64,000 bases of DNA from Cokeromyces recurvatus. Taxonomy: Eukaryota > Mucoromycota > Mucoromycetes > Mucorales > Mucoraceae. Position numbers and translations under genes: made by a program. The stretch covers positions 264,028-328,027 of the forward strand of contig NW_026251416.1 of assembly GCF_025118155.1 (NCBI RefSeq), written 5' to 3'. This document shows, piece by piece, positions 11,052-23,408 of the stretch (position 1 is the stretch's first letter; each line of letters starts with the position of its first letter). Under the pieces are notes generated by a model. That model saw only the letters and a list, made by a program, of their open reading frames with translations, had not been told where the DNA came from and did not search any database.

Positions 11052-14000
11052 TCAAATGGAAATAACACTTTCAGCCTTTTGTCTTTGACGCATACAATCT
11101 TGACGTACAGTTTGAAAGGCTGTTAGATACGTGACGACCATATGATCTTCTAAGCAAGTCTTTGAGATCAAGACCTCTTCTGAAATCATAGGAGAAGAAC
11201 GATGCAAACTAAAGGAGGGATCTTCTTTATGTTGTGTCGTTGATAAGACAGGTTCTGATTGACTTGAAAAGGGAGGTATTGGAAATCGTCTTTGCTGTTG
11301 TTGTTGTTGTTTCTCTATAGGTCGCTTTTGATTAGAGGCTCTTCGAAATTGGTAGACGGTACCGGGGACATATAATAATGGATATCGTGGCTCTTTACCA
11401 TGATAAATTTCTTTACGTCGTGTCTGAATGATGTTGAAACATTCTTTACGGGTCTTTGCGTTCGTCGTGACCTTGGTCGTACCACCAAGACCATCGACAG
11501 CAATAAGAGAGTCCATGATGAGCTCTTTGGCACAGGAAGCGGTTCCATACGAGAGACGAGCGACGAGATCATCATGACAGACAAAGCTATCAATGTAATC
11601 ACTGTATCTCTCAGAGAGATCATGTGAGACACTGGCCACAGGTGCATAACTGTAACAGTGAACTCGAAAGTGAGGGTTCTGGGAGAGCTCACGAAGTTGA
11701 TCCAGGTGCTCGACCACCATCATGGTTAAAATCGCTGCTGTACCTGCACCTAATGAATGACCTGTGATGATAAAGGAAGAGATACGACGTTTATTTCTTT
11801 CTGTTTGTTCGCTTACGTAAAGATAAATTTGAGGAATAATCGTAGTAAATAGCCATTGTGCAGAGGCAAGCATACCGGCATGAACAAGACCACCTTTCCA
11901 AGGTCGATATTCACATACTAAATCTGTTATACAGTCATATAAACTCTAAATTGGAGATGATAATAATAGGAAAGAAAAACAAAAATGAGATCCCAATGCT
12001 TTTTAGTATCCTTTCCATTCATTATTTTACCCAAGTGCCTCGAATACCCAATACAACTGCTTCATGTGCTTGATCATAAGAAATAAAATAACTAGGTTGA
12101 AATACAGCACCCTTTCGTAATCCATATTCATAACCTAGCAAATCTTTTTGAGGAATTTTCAAGTATCTAACAATGGCTTCTTTATTTGACTTTGTCTTCA
12201 TGACATCTAACAAACTATGTAAGTTATTATTTATTATAGAGGAGTTTTTTTCTTTTTTTTTTCTTGTACCTTTTAAATATTTCGCATAATCACCTAAATA
12301 AGATATACCACGCCAACCCTATTTATAAGTGAGTAAAAAAAAAAAAAAAAAAAAAAAAAGGCAAACATGATATCTTACATATGCAATAATAGCATGTCCT
12401 AAAAAATAATAGGCCTCGTCCAAGAATTTTAAATCTGTCACCTTTTCAGCAGGTGGCGCTCTTTGTATAAATATTATAAAAGAAAAAAAGGTGGGTAAGT
12501 AGGTTATGATGATGATAAAAATTGATTCGATTTTACCTTGGAATATCAGCATAAAATTGTTGCAAAAGTGATAAAGAAGAGATTAATTGTAAAATTGTAA
12601 TTTTAAACCCTTGACCCTATATATATATATATAAATATCTATTAACATGAAAGAATGCTCTATAAATCTCTAGTTCAGATCCTACAAATGCATTAAATAT
12701 CTTCACTACAGCTCTTAATAAGATTCTTGTTTGCTGACTGACCACCATACCAATCATACGATCTAAACTCGGATGCGAAATAGCTACTTCATCAAATGTC
12801 TCATTCATCCAACGGAAGGCAAAGTTTTTATCACCAAAGTTATGACTTTTAATACTGGCAGTATCGGATTCCATATCTCCTCCTTTCTTCTTCTTCTTTG
12901 TCTCAACATCTGTTCGTGGAAAGGAAATATGATGTTGATCAAGGTCAATACGCTGCTGAAAGAGATTTTCAACTGTTTCCTCTGGGATTACATTTGTTTT
13001 TGTAGGCTTAGGTGTAGTAGGACTTGCGGTGGTGAGATGATCAACCAAGATTAAATGAGGTTCTACTGCATCATGATAACCTTCACATTCATCTGCTGTA
13101 CTGCAACTTATATCGCTACTATTGGATGAAACAGCATGTGATGTTGTACGACAACTACTACTCTTTCTCGAAGTGGATGTTGTCAGGAAGGAAGAAGAAG
13201 AGGTAGTAGAAGAAAGAATAGGATTAAAATGAAAGGCCGATAAAGTATCAGAGTGATTACTATCTTCTTGAGGATATTGAAATGAATAACGGATTCTAAC
13301 TTGAATGGAGCCAATATAAGGTGTCATTGAATGTTGACTATGACTTGGATGTAATTGATAAGGAGGTGGTATATCATCTTCTTCATTTGGTGTGATTGGT
13401 GTATGATCCTTTCTTATTTTATGATGATAATATCTTGACATGTTGGGTATATGTGATTTTAAGAATGTATGTGGTAATTGAATATGAGCGGGTAAATATC
13501 TTTTAACGTGATATTCATACATTGGTATAAAGCTGTAAGTGAGTAAGTGTGTATATATGTACATATACATATTAGTATTAGTATTGGTATCATAAATAGA
13601 ATCAATATTAGATATTTACGTGATAAAGACATCATCTCTATTCTTTAGTTTAGCAATTTTTAACTTGGCTTTACCAATATGTTTAGTTTTTGATCTCCAT
13701 GTTTTACCCTTATCATACAAATCAAGCTATATACATTATAGAGAGGGAAAGAAAGACGTTAATATATATTAAAACACATGCAATATATATATATATGTAT
13801 AACTTTACTTCAATCGTATCAAATAGTTGATTATGGTATGAAATAGTAAATAAAAAGCCTTCATTCCAATTTCCATTAGGATCTTTTGACTTTGAAGAAA
13901 AATAATGTTGAGATCCCATACGAAGTCTTATGAAAGGTCTTTTTACAGGAACATCACTTCGAACATTTAACAAGTCAATCTAAATAAAAAAACATCATTT

Positions 14001-14167
14001 TAATTATAAATCTACATTGTATGTGTTATTCATGTATTTACTTGAAGCTTTCCAGGAGGTATTTGATTTGATGTTGTCTGAATTGCTTCTCGTCTATCCC
14101 ATTCTTCTTTTAGTTTTTGTAAGTCGGGAAGCGAAAGCCTTTTAGAAAGTGGGGTATTCGGAGTCAT
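11052..14167 (-). CDS. C2-domain class 3 lipase (sn1-specific diacylglycerol-lipase-like)
   Basis: Nine exons (14167-14042, 13979-13809, 13726-13620, 13532-12647, 12616-12537, 12460-12379, 12318-12270, 12206-12031, 11945-11052) give about 856 residues. An N-terminal C2 domain (residues about 43-165, with KRPFIRLRMGSQ and GNWNEGFLFTI) should bind membranes. A low-complexity Ser/Thr region follows, then the alpha/beta-hydrolase core: VVLGIRGTWS oxyanion strand, GHSLGAG with nucleophile Ser about 623, CHDDLVARLSYG supplying Asp, and LEDHMVVTYL supplying His. The order C2-linker-lipase_3 is that of diacylglycerol lipases, which release monoacylglycerol and a fatty acid. There is a poly-Gln run before the C-terminal His region. 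The 3' end of exon 4 is ambiguous: a 30-nt intron (12617-12646) or a GTAGGA donor at 12685 with a 69-nt intron; both keep frame. Confidence 0.85.
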
Positions 14168-14857
14168 TTTGGTATATAATAGAGAGAAGAATAAATAAAT
14201 AAATAAATAAAAAAAAAAGGAGTAGAATAATAAATTTGCTTTATCAAGTTTTTTTTTTTTTTGTTTTTGATTTTCCGTATTTTTTTTTCATTTCATCACT
14301 TGAAAGTAGTAAAAAGAAAGAAAAGTAAACCGAAACAGAATTAATAGAAAAAATCCAAAATGATTTAGACAAATTAAGAAAATAAGAGAATATATCAAGT
14401 GAAATGCTTTCTTATCAAATAGATGCTTACAGTTTCTAACAGTGTCCATAAAACATTTATATCCAATTTGAACATAATCAAAATAGGTATATAAAGGAGA
14501 ACACCATATATGGAAATTACTCTTGTTAAGATACCTTCATTTTCTAGATAAAAAAAAAATATAAGACTGATGATATAATTATTAAAATGATTCAAAGTCA
14601 TAACTACGAGATAAATAAAAATAATGTGCCTGAATTAATGTGTTTTTTCTTTTCTAAACCTTACTTGGAAAACAATAGAAAAAAAAAAAAAAAAAAAAAA
14701 AATACTACACACAGCATATTAAAATTAATTTTTACCACAAAAACATATAAATTTTTTTATTATTTATATCTTTTTAAATGCTTAAATTAATGAGAAAATA
14801 AAATATGCTTATTTTTCTAAGAAAAAAAATGAAAGAGAATGATAAAAAGAAAATTAT
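14168..14857. other. Spacer between lipase promoter and aldolase 3' end
   Basis: About 0.7 kb of AT-rich DNA with long A runs, for example about 14680-14701. Two 67-68 codon open frames here (14395-14601 minus, 14587-14790 plus) are low-complexity and unsupported. Confidence 0.5.
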
Positions 14858-15567
14858 TTACAAAACGTTCTTGTTGTTCAAGTAGTCCAAGGCTTCAACG
14901 ATACGGTCAACCATGGAAGTTTCAGCAGCACGAATGAAGACACGAGGATCGTAGTACTTCTTGTTAGGCTTGTTGGCACCTTCGGGGTTACCAACTTGAC
15001 CTTGAAGGTAGTCCTTGTTCTTTTCGTAGAAGTCACGGAGACCCTTCCAGTAAGCCCATTGAGTATCAGTATCGATGTTCATCTTGACAACACCGTTGCT
15101 AAGGGCAGTCTTGATTTCTTCAAGAGTGGAACCAGAACCACCGTGGAAGACGAAGTAGACGGGCTTATCGTTTTCACACTTCAATTGTTCCTTAACATAA
15201 GCTTGGTGCTTACCGAGCAATTCAGGGTGGAGCTTGACGTTACCAGGAGCATAGACACCGTGGACGTTACCGAAGGCGGCAGCGATGGAGAACATGTCAG
15301 AGACTTCAGAGAAACGACGGTAGATTTCCCAGATATCTTCGGGTTGAGTGTAAAGAGCAGAGTTATCAACACCAGTGTTATCAACACCATCTTCTTCACC
15401 ACCAGTGATACCGATTTCCATTTCAAGGAGACACTTCATGGGAGCCATACGCTTGAGGTACTTGAGACAGATTTCAATGTTTTCCTCAACGGGTTCTTCA
15501 GAGAGATCCAACATGTGAGAAGAGAAAAGAGGTTCACCGTGAGCCTTGAAGTATTCTTCATCAGCGG

Positions 15568-15621
<54 letters not shown>

Positions 15622-16425
15622 CAAGGACGGGGATACCGTAAGCCTTGGCAACGGAACGAACATATTGAGCACCAGCAACAGCACCAAGGATAGAAGCTTC
15701 TTGGTTCTTGTTATCAATGGCCTTACCAGCAACGAAAGCAGAACCACCGTTAGAGAATTGAATGATAATGGGGGATCTGTTCTTTCTGGCAGCTTCAAGA
15801 GCAGCATTGACAGTGCTAAATATTAAAAAAAATGAGTAAGTTAAAATGTTTACTTTTTTACAAAAAAAAAAAAATAATGTGATTATCGTGTCATTATTAT
15901 GCAAAATACATATGCACATAATATGTATACATATTCACATGAACTGCATTATTATTATTATTTTTTATGTATAAAAAAAAAATTTTTTTTATCCTATTAT
16001 TTTCCCTAAGCACTGTGTTCTAATAATGACACACGGCAATGTAATAAGAAAAGTCCGAATTTACTTGACACAGGATAAAAAATTTTTTTTTTTTTTTTTA
16101 CATAAAAAATAAAAAACTTTAACCCAGATTACCCTTTTAGCCAAAAAGGGGAGAATTACAATGCGAATATATAATATGTGTGTATTACATAGAAAAAAAA
16201 ACACGAAAAAAAAAGAAACTGATTCAAAAGATAATTTACCTGGTAGAAGTACAGTTAATAGCAGGGATAGCGAAGTTGTGCTTGTGAGCTATTTTAATTG
16301 AATAAGTAAAATAAATACACAAATAATGAAATGAAATAGATGTTAAATGACTTACCGTAGTCGAAGAGCTTCTTAACGTTGTCACCAGTAATGACACCAG
16401 CAGGAACAATATCCAAAAGACCCAT
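14858..16425 (-). CDS. FBA1: Fructose-bisphosphate aldolase, class II (zinc-dependent)
   Basis: Cytosolic glycolytic and gluconeogenic enzyme that cleaves fructose 1,6-bisphosphate to glyceraldehyde 3-phosphate and dihydroxyacetone phosphate. Exons 16425-16356, 16288-16240 and 15815-14858 give 358 residues, the usual length of the yeast enzyme. Class II hallmarks are visible: the zinc ligand region VHSDHCAKK, LEMEIGITGGEEDG, HGVYAPGNV, VFHGGSGS and the phosphate/substrate stretch NIDTDTQWAYW. Codon use is strongly biased to C-ending and preferred codons, unlike its neighbours, as expected for a highly expressed gene. Intron 2 (15816-16239, about 424 nt) is the longest in the window. A TATA-like element lies about 75 nt upstream of the ATG. 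Confidence 0.97.
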
Positions 16426-17261
16426 TTTTACTTTTTATTTAAATTAAAATGTTTTAATACAAGAAAAAGAAGAAGAAGAATAAAGATTAAAATTCATGTT
16501 TATATAACTTTTTTTTTTTTTTATTTATTTATTTTAGCATCTATTCCAAATCTAGTTAAAAATGGTTTTACTTTTTTTTTTTTTTTGACAAGTGATCCGT
16601 TATAGATCAACTCGTATGATAAAAAAAAAAAAATCTGAATCCCCTGTGTTATCTATATTAACTCAGTTTCATAATACACACGTTGTTTTATAATCACTAA
16701 TACATATATAAAAAAAAAATTCGGTAGATAATAGCAACAATAATTGAAACAATTTAAAGAAATAGAAAAAGAGAAAAATATATGAAAAAGAAAGAAAATT
16801 TCTTTATCTCTTTTTTTCTCTTTCTCTCAAGCTCTTTTTTTTTTCCTTTTTTTTTTAACTACACTTTACTATTATGACTGATCGATTGATTGTGAAAGAT
16901 AAAAAGATGGGCTATTTTGATTAACAAAAAAAAAGAAAAAAGATTCTAATTCCGCCATTTTTGTTATTGCAACTAACTGCTGTTGTTGCCGTTATCAGTC
17001 AAGTTAATCAGCCACTAAACATTAAATAGAATTATTTCTTTCTCCCTGGAGAAGAAGAAAAGAAATCATTACATTTTTTTTTTTTGTAATTATTTATTTT
17101 ATTTTGCTTATTTTTTTATATTATTTATTTATTTATTTTCTTTTTTTTTCTTTCTTTTTCTTTTTTTTTTCTTTTACTTTCTTCTTAACATGCATATCTA
17201 TAATCATCATTTAGATTCTTAGCTTATTTATACATTTGCTCATGTTATTTATTTTTTTTTT
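16426..17261. other. Aldolase upstream region and 3' flank of the E2 gene
   Basis: About 0.8 kb. It contains pyrimidine-rich tracts (about 16795-16855 and 17120-17190, TTTCTT type) on the plus strand and poly-A runs. No gene is seen. Confidence 0.5.
16499..16508 (-). promoter_or_regulatory. Candidate TATA box of the aldolase gene
   Basis: The minus strand reads GTTATATAAA some 75-80 nt upstream of the aldolase ATG, flanked by a T/A-rich tract. The position suits a TATA element of a strongly expressed gene. It is a sequence match only, in a very AT-rich background. Confidence 0.35.
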
Positions 17262-18153
<892 letters not shown>

Positions 18154-18960
18154 TTTATGATTCCTTGGTATTTACTTGTATAGTTTATTTATAAAAATAG
18201 AAGGGAATGGATTTAAAGATTCACAAGATGATGAAATGAAGAGATTTAATCTAATGTTGAAATAAGAAAAAAAAAAAAAAAAATTTGTTGTGTGCGTAAA
18301 CAGTACAGCAAATTTTTTCATTTGTCTTCGGGATGTATAAACAACGCGTACTGATTGGATAAAGTTTCGTGTTGAAAAAATAATAAAAAAAAAAAATATA
18401 TGTACATAATTCCAACAACACGTTATTTTACATATACTGAAATATGCATCAATATGTACACAGAATTCAATTGAATCTATTGTTTGAAGGGCGAAACTTC
18501 AAGTTAAAAAATAAACCTTGAAGCCTTTTATACAATTTCTCTTTATCTATATACGACATGTATTAATAAAATGGTATTCCTTTCTTAAGGAGAAGGAGGT
18601 AAACGAAACTAAGCCGTAGTGAGATAATCTATTCTTAAATAACATAATTTGTTACTTGTGCATTAACAAGATCGGTCTGGAAAAATAAAAATAAAAGAAC
18701 TAGAATAATATATAAAGTTTAATATATTCTTAACAGTGCATTTTTGTTTTCTTTTGCAGAGAGATCCTTTCTTTATCTTTATGCTTTAATTAAATATAAA
18801 TACTAGTTTAGGGTTTATTATATATATTAATTAAAAAAAAGATAGATTGATATAAAATATGAAGTTTATTTCTTGTGACTTTATGAGATGCATATAGTAA
18901 TATGATATATTATATACTACTACTACTACTACTTTCTCCCCTTTAATTTCTTTCTTTTGT
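18154..18960. other. Upstream region of the E2 gene
   Basis: About 0.8 kb of AT-rich spacer with A runs (about 18270-18285) and a TAC/TAT triplet run near 18915-18932. No gene recognised. Confidence 0.45.
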
Positions 18961-19700
18961 ATGATTTTTATTAGTATCATACTATCACTTATATTCACAG
19001 TAATTCATTTAGTATTATCAATAGACAATTTTATTCATATTCATATCCATCAGTTTGTAAATAATAAAGGAGCATCAGGACTAGGTTCAGATATTGACGG
19101 TATAGGCAACTACTTTCAATGCCCAGAAATCTCGATAAATCATCATCTTACTTTAGGAGAGAAAGGAGGGGGGGGCTATTCAGTTTAGTTTATCATTCAC
19201 ACCCGATCACGATAATATAATATGTCGAGGTCAAATTATACCTTTACCCGTCGACAAGCCATTTTTTTTTTTTGGGAGGAGAGGGGCTCTCTATTTATTA
19301 GGGGCTCCTAACCATGGTCCATTCATGACATCTATTATCCTTGTCTATCAAAGATGGTACATAAATAACTACAACAGTTAGCTTACTCAGATTAGCAAGA
19401 AGAGTAGAGAACATCATCGTTTAGACCCCATTTCATTTCATTTTATTTTATTTTATTTTACTTTGTTGATCATATGTGTTATATATATATATATATATAT
19501 AAAACAGACTTAACCATCAAACACAGCCAAATCAATACGCATCTACTCTTTCTTTCAAATTCAAGAACTCGTTTTCGGGTTATTTCAAGAGGTGGGTAAC
19601 TTTCTTTTTAAATATCAGCCCTGATGGAGCTGGTTACATACCTACTGTCATGCAAAGAAAGTTATTTAAAAATGAGGCTAATTGGATAGAACGTGTTTAA
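18961..19700 (+). pseudogene. Frame-disrupted remnant (or mis-sequenced gene) of a secreted or membrane protein
   Basis: Three coding-like blocks lie in order on the plus strand but not in one frame. Block 1 (18961-about 19170) begins MIFISIILSLIFTVIHLVLS, a good signal peptide, and runs to NYFQCPEISIN. It is thrown out of frame at a G8 run (19168-19175). Block 2 (about 19175-19380), one base shifted, contains FTPDHDNIICRGQIIPLP and LYLLGAPNHGPFMTS before a stop. Block 3 (about 19507-19700) contains FKRWVTFFLNISPDGAGYIP and ends NEANWIERV. No splice solution restores a single frame. I do not recognise the family. It may be a decayed gene or a real one with homopolymer errors. Confidence 0.35.
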
Positions 19701-20067
19701 AAAAAAAAGATATCTTTGACTCTATTCCTTATTGAGTGACACCTCTCTCTCTCTCTCTCCAATGACTTTACTCTGCCTCTTCAACCACTCTATTTCACTC
19801 AATCTAGGAATGGCTGTTGCCCTTTTTTTTTTTTTATCTTTAGTCTCAATCGACCTACGAGCAGACAACTTATCCATAAGGGCTAACTTACCTTTTACAT
19901 CCTCTATCAAAAATTTCTTTATTACCTACGCAGGAATATTTCAAAAAAAAAATGGACTTATAAAAGGGGTTATATGTTGATTTTCCATGCTCCTGCTCAT
20001 GTCTTGGATCAAGGAAATCCTTTATGGGTCTTTAAAATAGAAACACCCTAGATAGATACATACATAC

Positions 20068-20104
<37 letters not shown>

Positions 20105-20215
20105 CCAGTTTATTACTACTACTACTATTATTATTATTACATAAATGTTATAACGATGATGATGGTGATATATACATATACATATACATATATAGAAGAT
20201 GTATATGGTGTATAT
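19701..20215. repeat. Microsatellite-rich spacer 3' of the CDK gene
   Basis: A CT dinucleotide run (about 19743-19759) and, at 20050-20185, adjacent (TACA)n, (CA)n, (TA)n, (TAC)n and (ATAC)n tracts. A short plus-strand frame at about 19900-20038 (with APAHVLDQGNPLWVFKIETP before a stop) looks coding but has no start or partner exon. It might belong to the remnant just upstream. Confidence 0.5.
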
Positions 20216-21937
20216 TTATTTATGTCGGGATTGCTTCACCTTTCTTCTATCAAATTCATGTGATGCTTCATATTTAGGTAGCCTATAAAGTAAACAAATA
20301 ACAAAAAAAGGTTAATTTTAGAGAGGTTCCTTTCTTTATCAATAAACTTGGTGTATTTTTACTCTGATGGTTCAGCAGGTAAAGGTGCAGAATAAAAATA
20401 TTCATGATCTAAAGCTTCTAATGCCGTTAAACGTCTCGCAGGATCTAAGACGAGCAATTTGTCCATCAAATCACCAGCAAGAGCATCATAATGACCATAT
20501 TCATCCCTTACATGCCTTGGTGTGGTTTCAAATTTCACTTTGTTTGCATCAGGTAGTTTATCCCAGTTTGGCATATTGTCTTGTGTAGGAGATCCACACA
20601 AATAAAATATTTTTTTTAATTGATCTAAATCATCTTGACCTTGCAAGATGGGTCTTGATTTAAGTAATTCTCCAAATACACAACTACTCGATATAAATAT
20701 TTAATTCCTCACTATATAAAATAAAGAGTAAAGAAAAAAAAAAGAGAGAGAGAAAGAAAGAGAATACATACCCTACTCCCCACATATCAATGGCCGTTGT
20801 GTATTTTCTTTCACCAAGAAATAATTCAGGTGGTCTATACCATCTTGTCACTACACAGTTAGTATATTCTTTATTTTCATCTTCAATGCCACGAGCTAAA
20901 CCAAAGTCTGCAATTTGTAATACGCCTTCATTATTAATTAATAAATTAGCAGCTAATCACAAAAAATATACATATACATGGATATGGATATAAATATACA
21001 ATTAGTCATAATTAAACTAACAATTCTCTCTCTCTCTCTTCTTTTTCCTTTTTCATTTACCTTTCATATCTCTATGAAGAATCTTATTCTAACATTTGTA
21101 TATGTAGGTAAAATGGGAGAATAAGTCAAGGGCTAAAAGGATATGAAAAATAGTTAAATATGTATGTTACATGATGGAGATAAGCTGTTCCTTCTAATAA
21201 TTGTTTTAAATAAGTTTTAATTTGTGGTTGAGTAAGTCTAACTTTAGGATTATCTAATAAGCCTGCTAAATCATGATCCATGTAAGGGAACACCATATAA
21301 ATACTACCCTTTTCTTTTCTACTCGCATCACCTAAGAACTTATAAATTAGGAAAACACAAGAAAAAGTGGTGACCTATTTGGTTGCTTTTAACAGTTACC
21401 TCTTTCAACAGCAATATCTGTTAAAGGTACGATATTTTTATGTGATAATTGTTTTAATATCTTGATTTCTCGTATAGCTGTAATAGGAATCTAAACAAGA
21501 TCATTGATTAATAATCATCTTTATGGAAGGTTTCCTTACAAATGGAATCAACTTACTCCTTCTTTTTCATTGTGCATCAAAATTCTCTTGAGTGCTACTA
21601 ATTGATTTGTATGTTTATCTCTTGCTTTATGTACTTCACTATTAACCATTGTTAGCTATTCATCATCATCATCAAAAAAAAAGAAAAGAAACACTCTTCA
21701 TTTTATTCAATTCAATCATAAATACCCAAAAGTGCCTTCACCAAGCTTATCAAGAAATTCATAATCAGTAATCTTTGAACAGCCTTTAAAATGACGACTT
21801 CGTTTAGGAGGACGATAAGCAGGTGAAACTGAAGATGCTTTCCAATGAGGTGAAGCAACATTTTGAGGAGAACTTTCGTAACTTTGTTGAGACTTGATAC
21901 GTTGTTCTTCTTTAATTTCTTCGTGTGATCGCTTCAT
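20216..21937 (-). CDS. Cyclin-dependent kinase 9 / Bur1-type (P-TEFb kinase)
   Basis: Eight exons (21937-21726, 21638-21557, 21490-21400, 21331-21171, 21088-21061, 20952-20772, 20683-20363, 20282-20216) give 380 residues. The N-terminal about 50 residues are Lys/Ser-rich, then the kinase starts with LGEGTFG, VALKRIL with the ATP-binding Lys, and a PITAIRE helix, close to the PITALRE of CDK9. HRDMKAANLL is the catalytic loop, DFGLARG the Mg-binding loop, and [16 protein letters not shown] the activation segment and P+1 loop. The family, with cyclin T or Bur2, phosphorylates the RNA polymerase II tail and Spt5 to release elongation. Exon 5 is only 28 nt and holds most of the HRD motif. The C-terminus ends soon after the kinase fold, shorter than S. 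cerevisiae Bur1. Confidence 0.92.
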
Positions 21938-23226
21938 ATAGTAACAGTAAAATAAATGAAAAAAAAAAAGAAAGAAAAAAGAATTAGAAAATTTGTAGGG
22001 TGTGCGTATAGATGATGGTCATCGTCACAATTTTTATTTTAGCAACAACAATGAAAAAAAAAAAAAAAAAAAGTCCAATGAGCACGTAGTAATTTTATTA
22101 TGCTGTATTTGCCCTAATTAGTTCCAAAAAAAAAAGGGCAGAAGAAAAGAAGAAATCAGAAACAGTATAAATATAATACTAGTCTATTACGAGGATAACC
22201 AATACAATCAGCTTGATACTAGGATTAACAAGAAGTGCTTGATAAAGCAGATAATCCATTTTATGTAGAATGATACAAATCGTTGGTCAACAAACTAACC
22301 AAGGAGAAGTTAATTGCGGGGACTTTGGTTTCTTCAGAGGTAGCAGGTTAAGAAGAAAGGAAGTTTACTACAGTATTTCTACTTTAAATTCAGAATTTTC
22401 TTGAAGAGAGAAATCATACACACTTATATATACATGTAAAGTGAATGGTGATAGTATTATTGTTTTCTCATGAAAATTGAAGGACGACTGCGTCCACTAA
22501 TGATAAGTTAGTGGATTTTGAAGATATATATATATATTTTTACAAACATTTACATCGTGCTGCCATACTATTCTGCAACGTTGAAAGTTAAGAATACTGT
22601 CAAGACCGATAATAGCTTTAATGAGAGCCATCTCTTGACATAAATAGCATATCTATATCTACAAAATTATTAGATACAGTTGTAAGATAATCTTCAATAT
22701 GCGAGATTGATTCATTATTGCAAGTAACAGATTACCCTCAAAAATCCTTTTATTATGTATGTATGTATGTATAGCCATATTCTCTCTAGGATGCTCAGAA
22801 TCCATTTTTTTTTTAACTTGCCTAAAACTGATTTTATACAAAAAAAGGTAATCAGATCGTCTGGATTTAAATTTTGATTCGTCCAAAAGAAAAACTAACG
22901 TTCACTGAATTTGAAGTAATATATTATTTAATAAAAAAAAAGGGTTACTTTAATTAGATTATTTACACCTTGATTATTTATATAAATATATAAAAAAACT
23001 TGATATCTAATATTATCGTATGCTTTCTTCGTCTTTTATTGTTGTTGTTGTTGTTGTTGTTGTTGCTGCACTGAGTTGAAATAAAAAACAATGCCAAAAA
23101 TGGATTATTGTAAGAATAAGAAACAACAAAGGGCTAATTTTCATTCGTTTATGACTATAAAATTAAAACCCACAGTCCTTTATTTTTAAACTCTTCTCCT
23201 CTCTTTCAAAAAAATGATTTTTTCTT

Positions 23227-23274
<48 letters not shown>

Positions 23275-23408
23275 TATAATTTATTTATTTTTCCCTTAAA
23301 AAATTAAGGTAAAAAACTTATAACGAAAACAAAATATGTCTTCTTGTTCCTTACATTATTATCATTATTATTATTTTTTTAAAAAATAAATAAATAAATA
23401 GTTTTAGT
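21938..23408. other. 1.5-kb spacer between divergent CDK and coronin genes
   Basis: Holds A runs near 21960 and 22053, a TTG triplet run (about 23037-23066), and a T45 run (23229-23273) shortly upstream of coronin. A 44-codon plus-strand open frame at 22270-22404 (MIQIVGQQTNQGEVNCGDFG...) looks coding-like but has no known relative to me. A 75-codon minus-strand frame at 22659-22886 is equally unsupported. Confidence 0.45.

Noticed and set aside
14996..15826. 276-codon open frame on the plus strand inside the aldolase gene
   Set aside because: It is the antisense of a strongly codon-biased gene; bias alone leaves the opposite frame open. No family motif.
20050..20185. Tandem short repeats that might suggest a telomere or centromere
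   Set aside because: They are mixed CA/TA/TAC microsatellites, not a TTAGGG-type array, and genes flank both sides.
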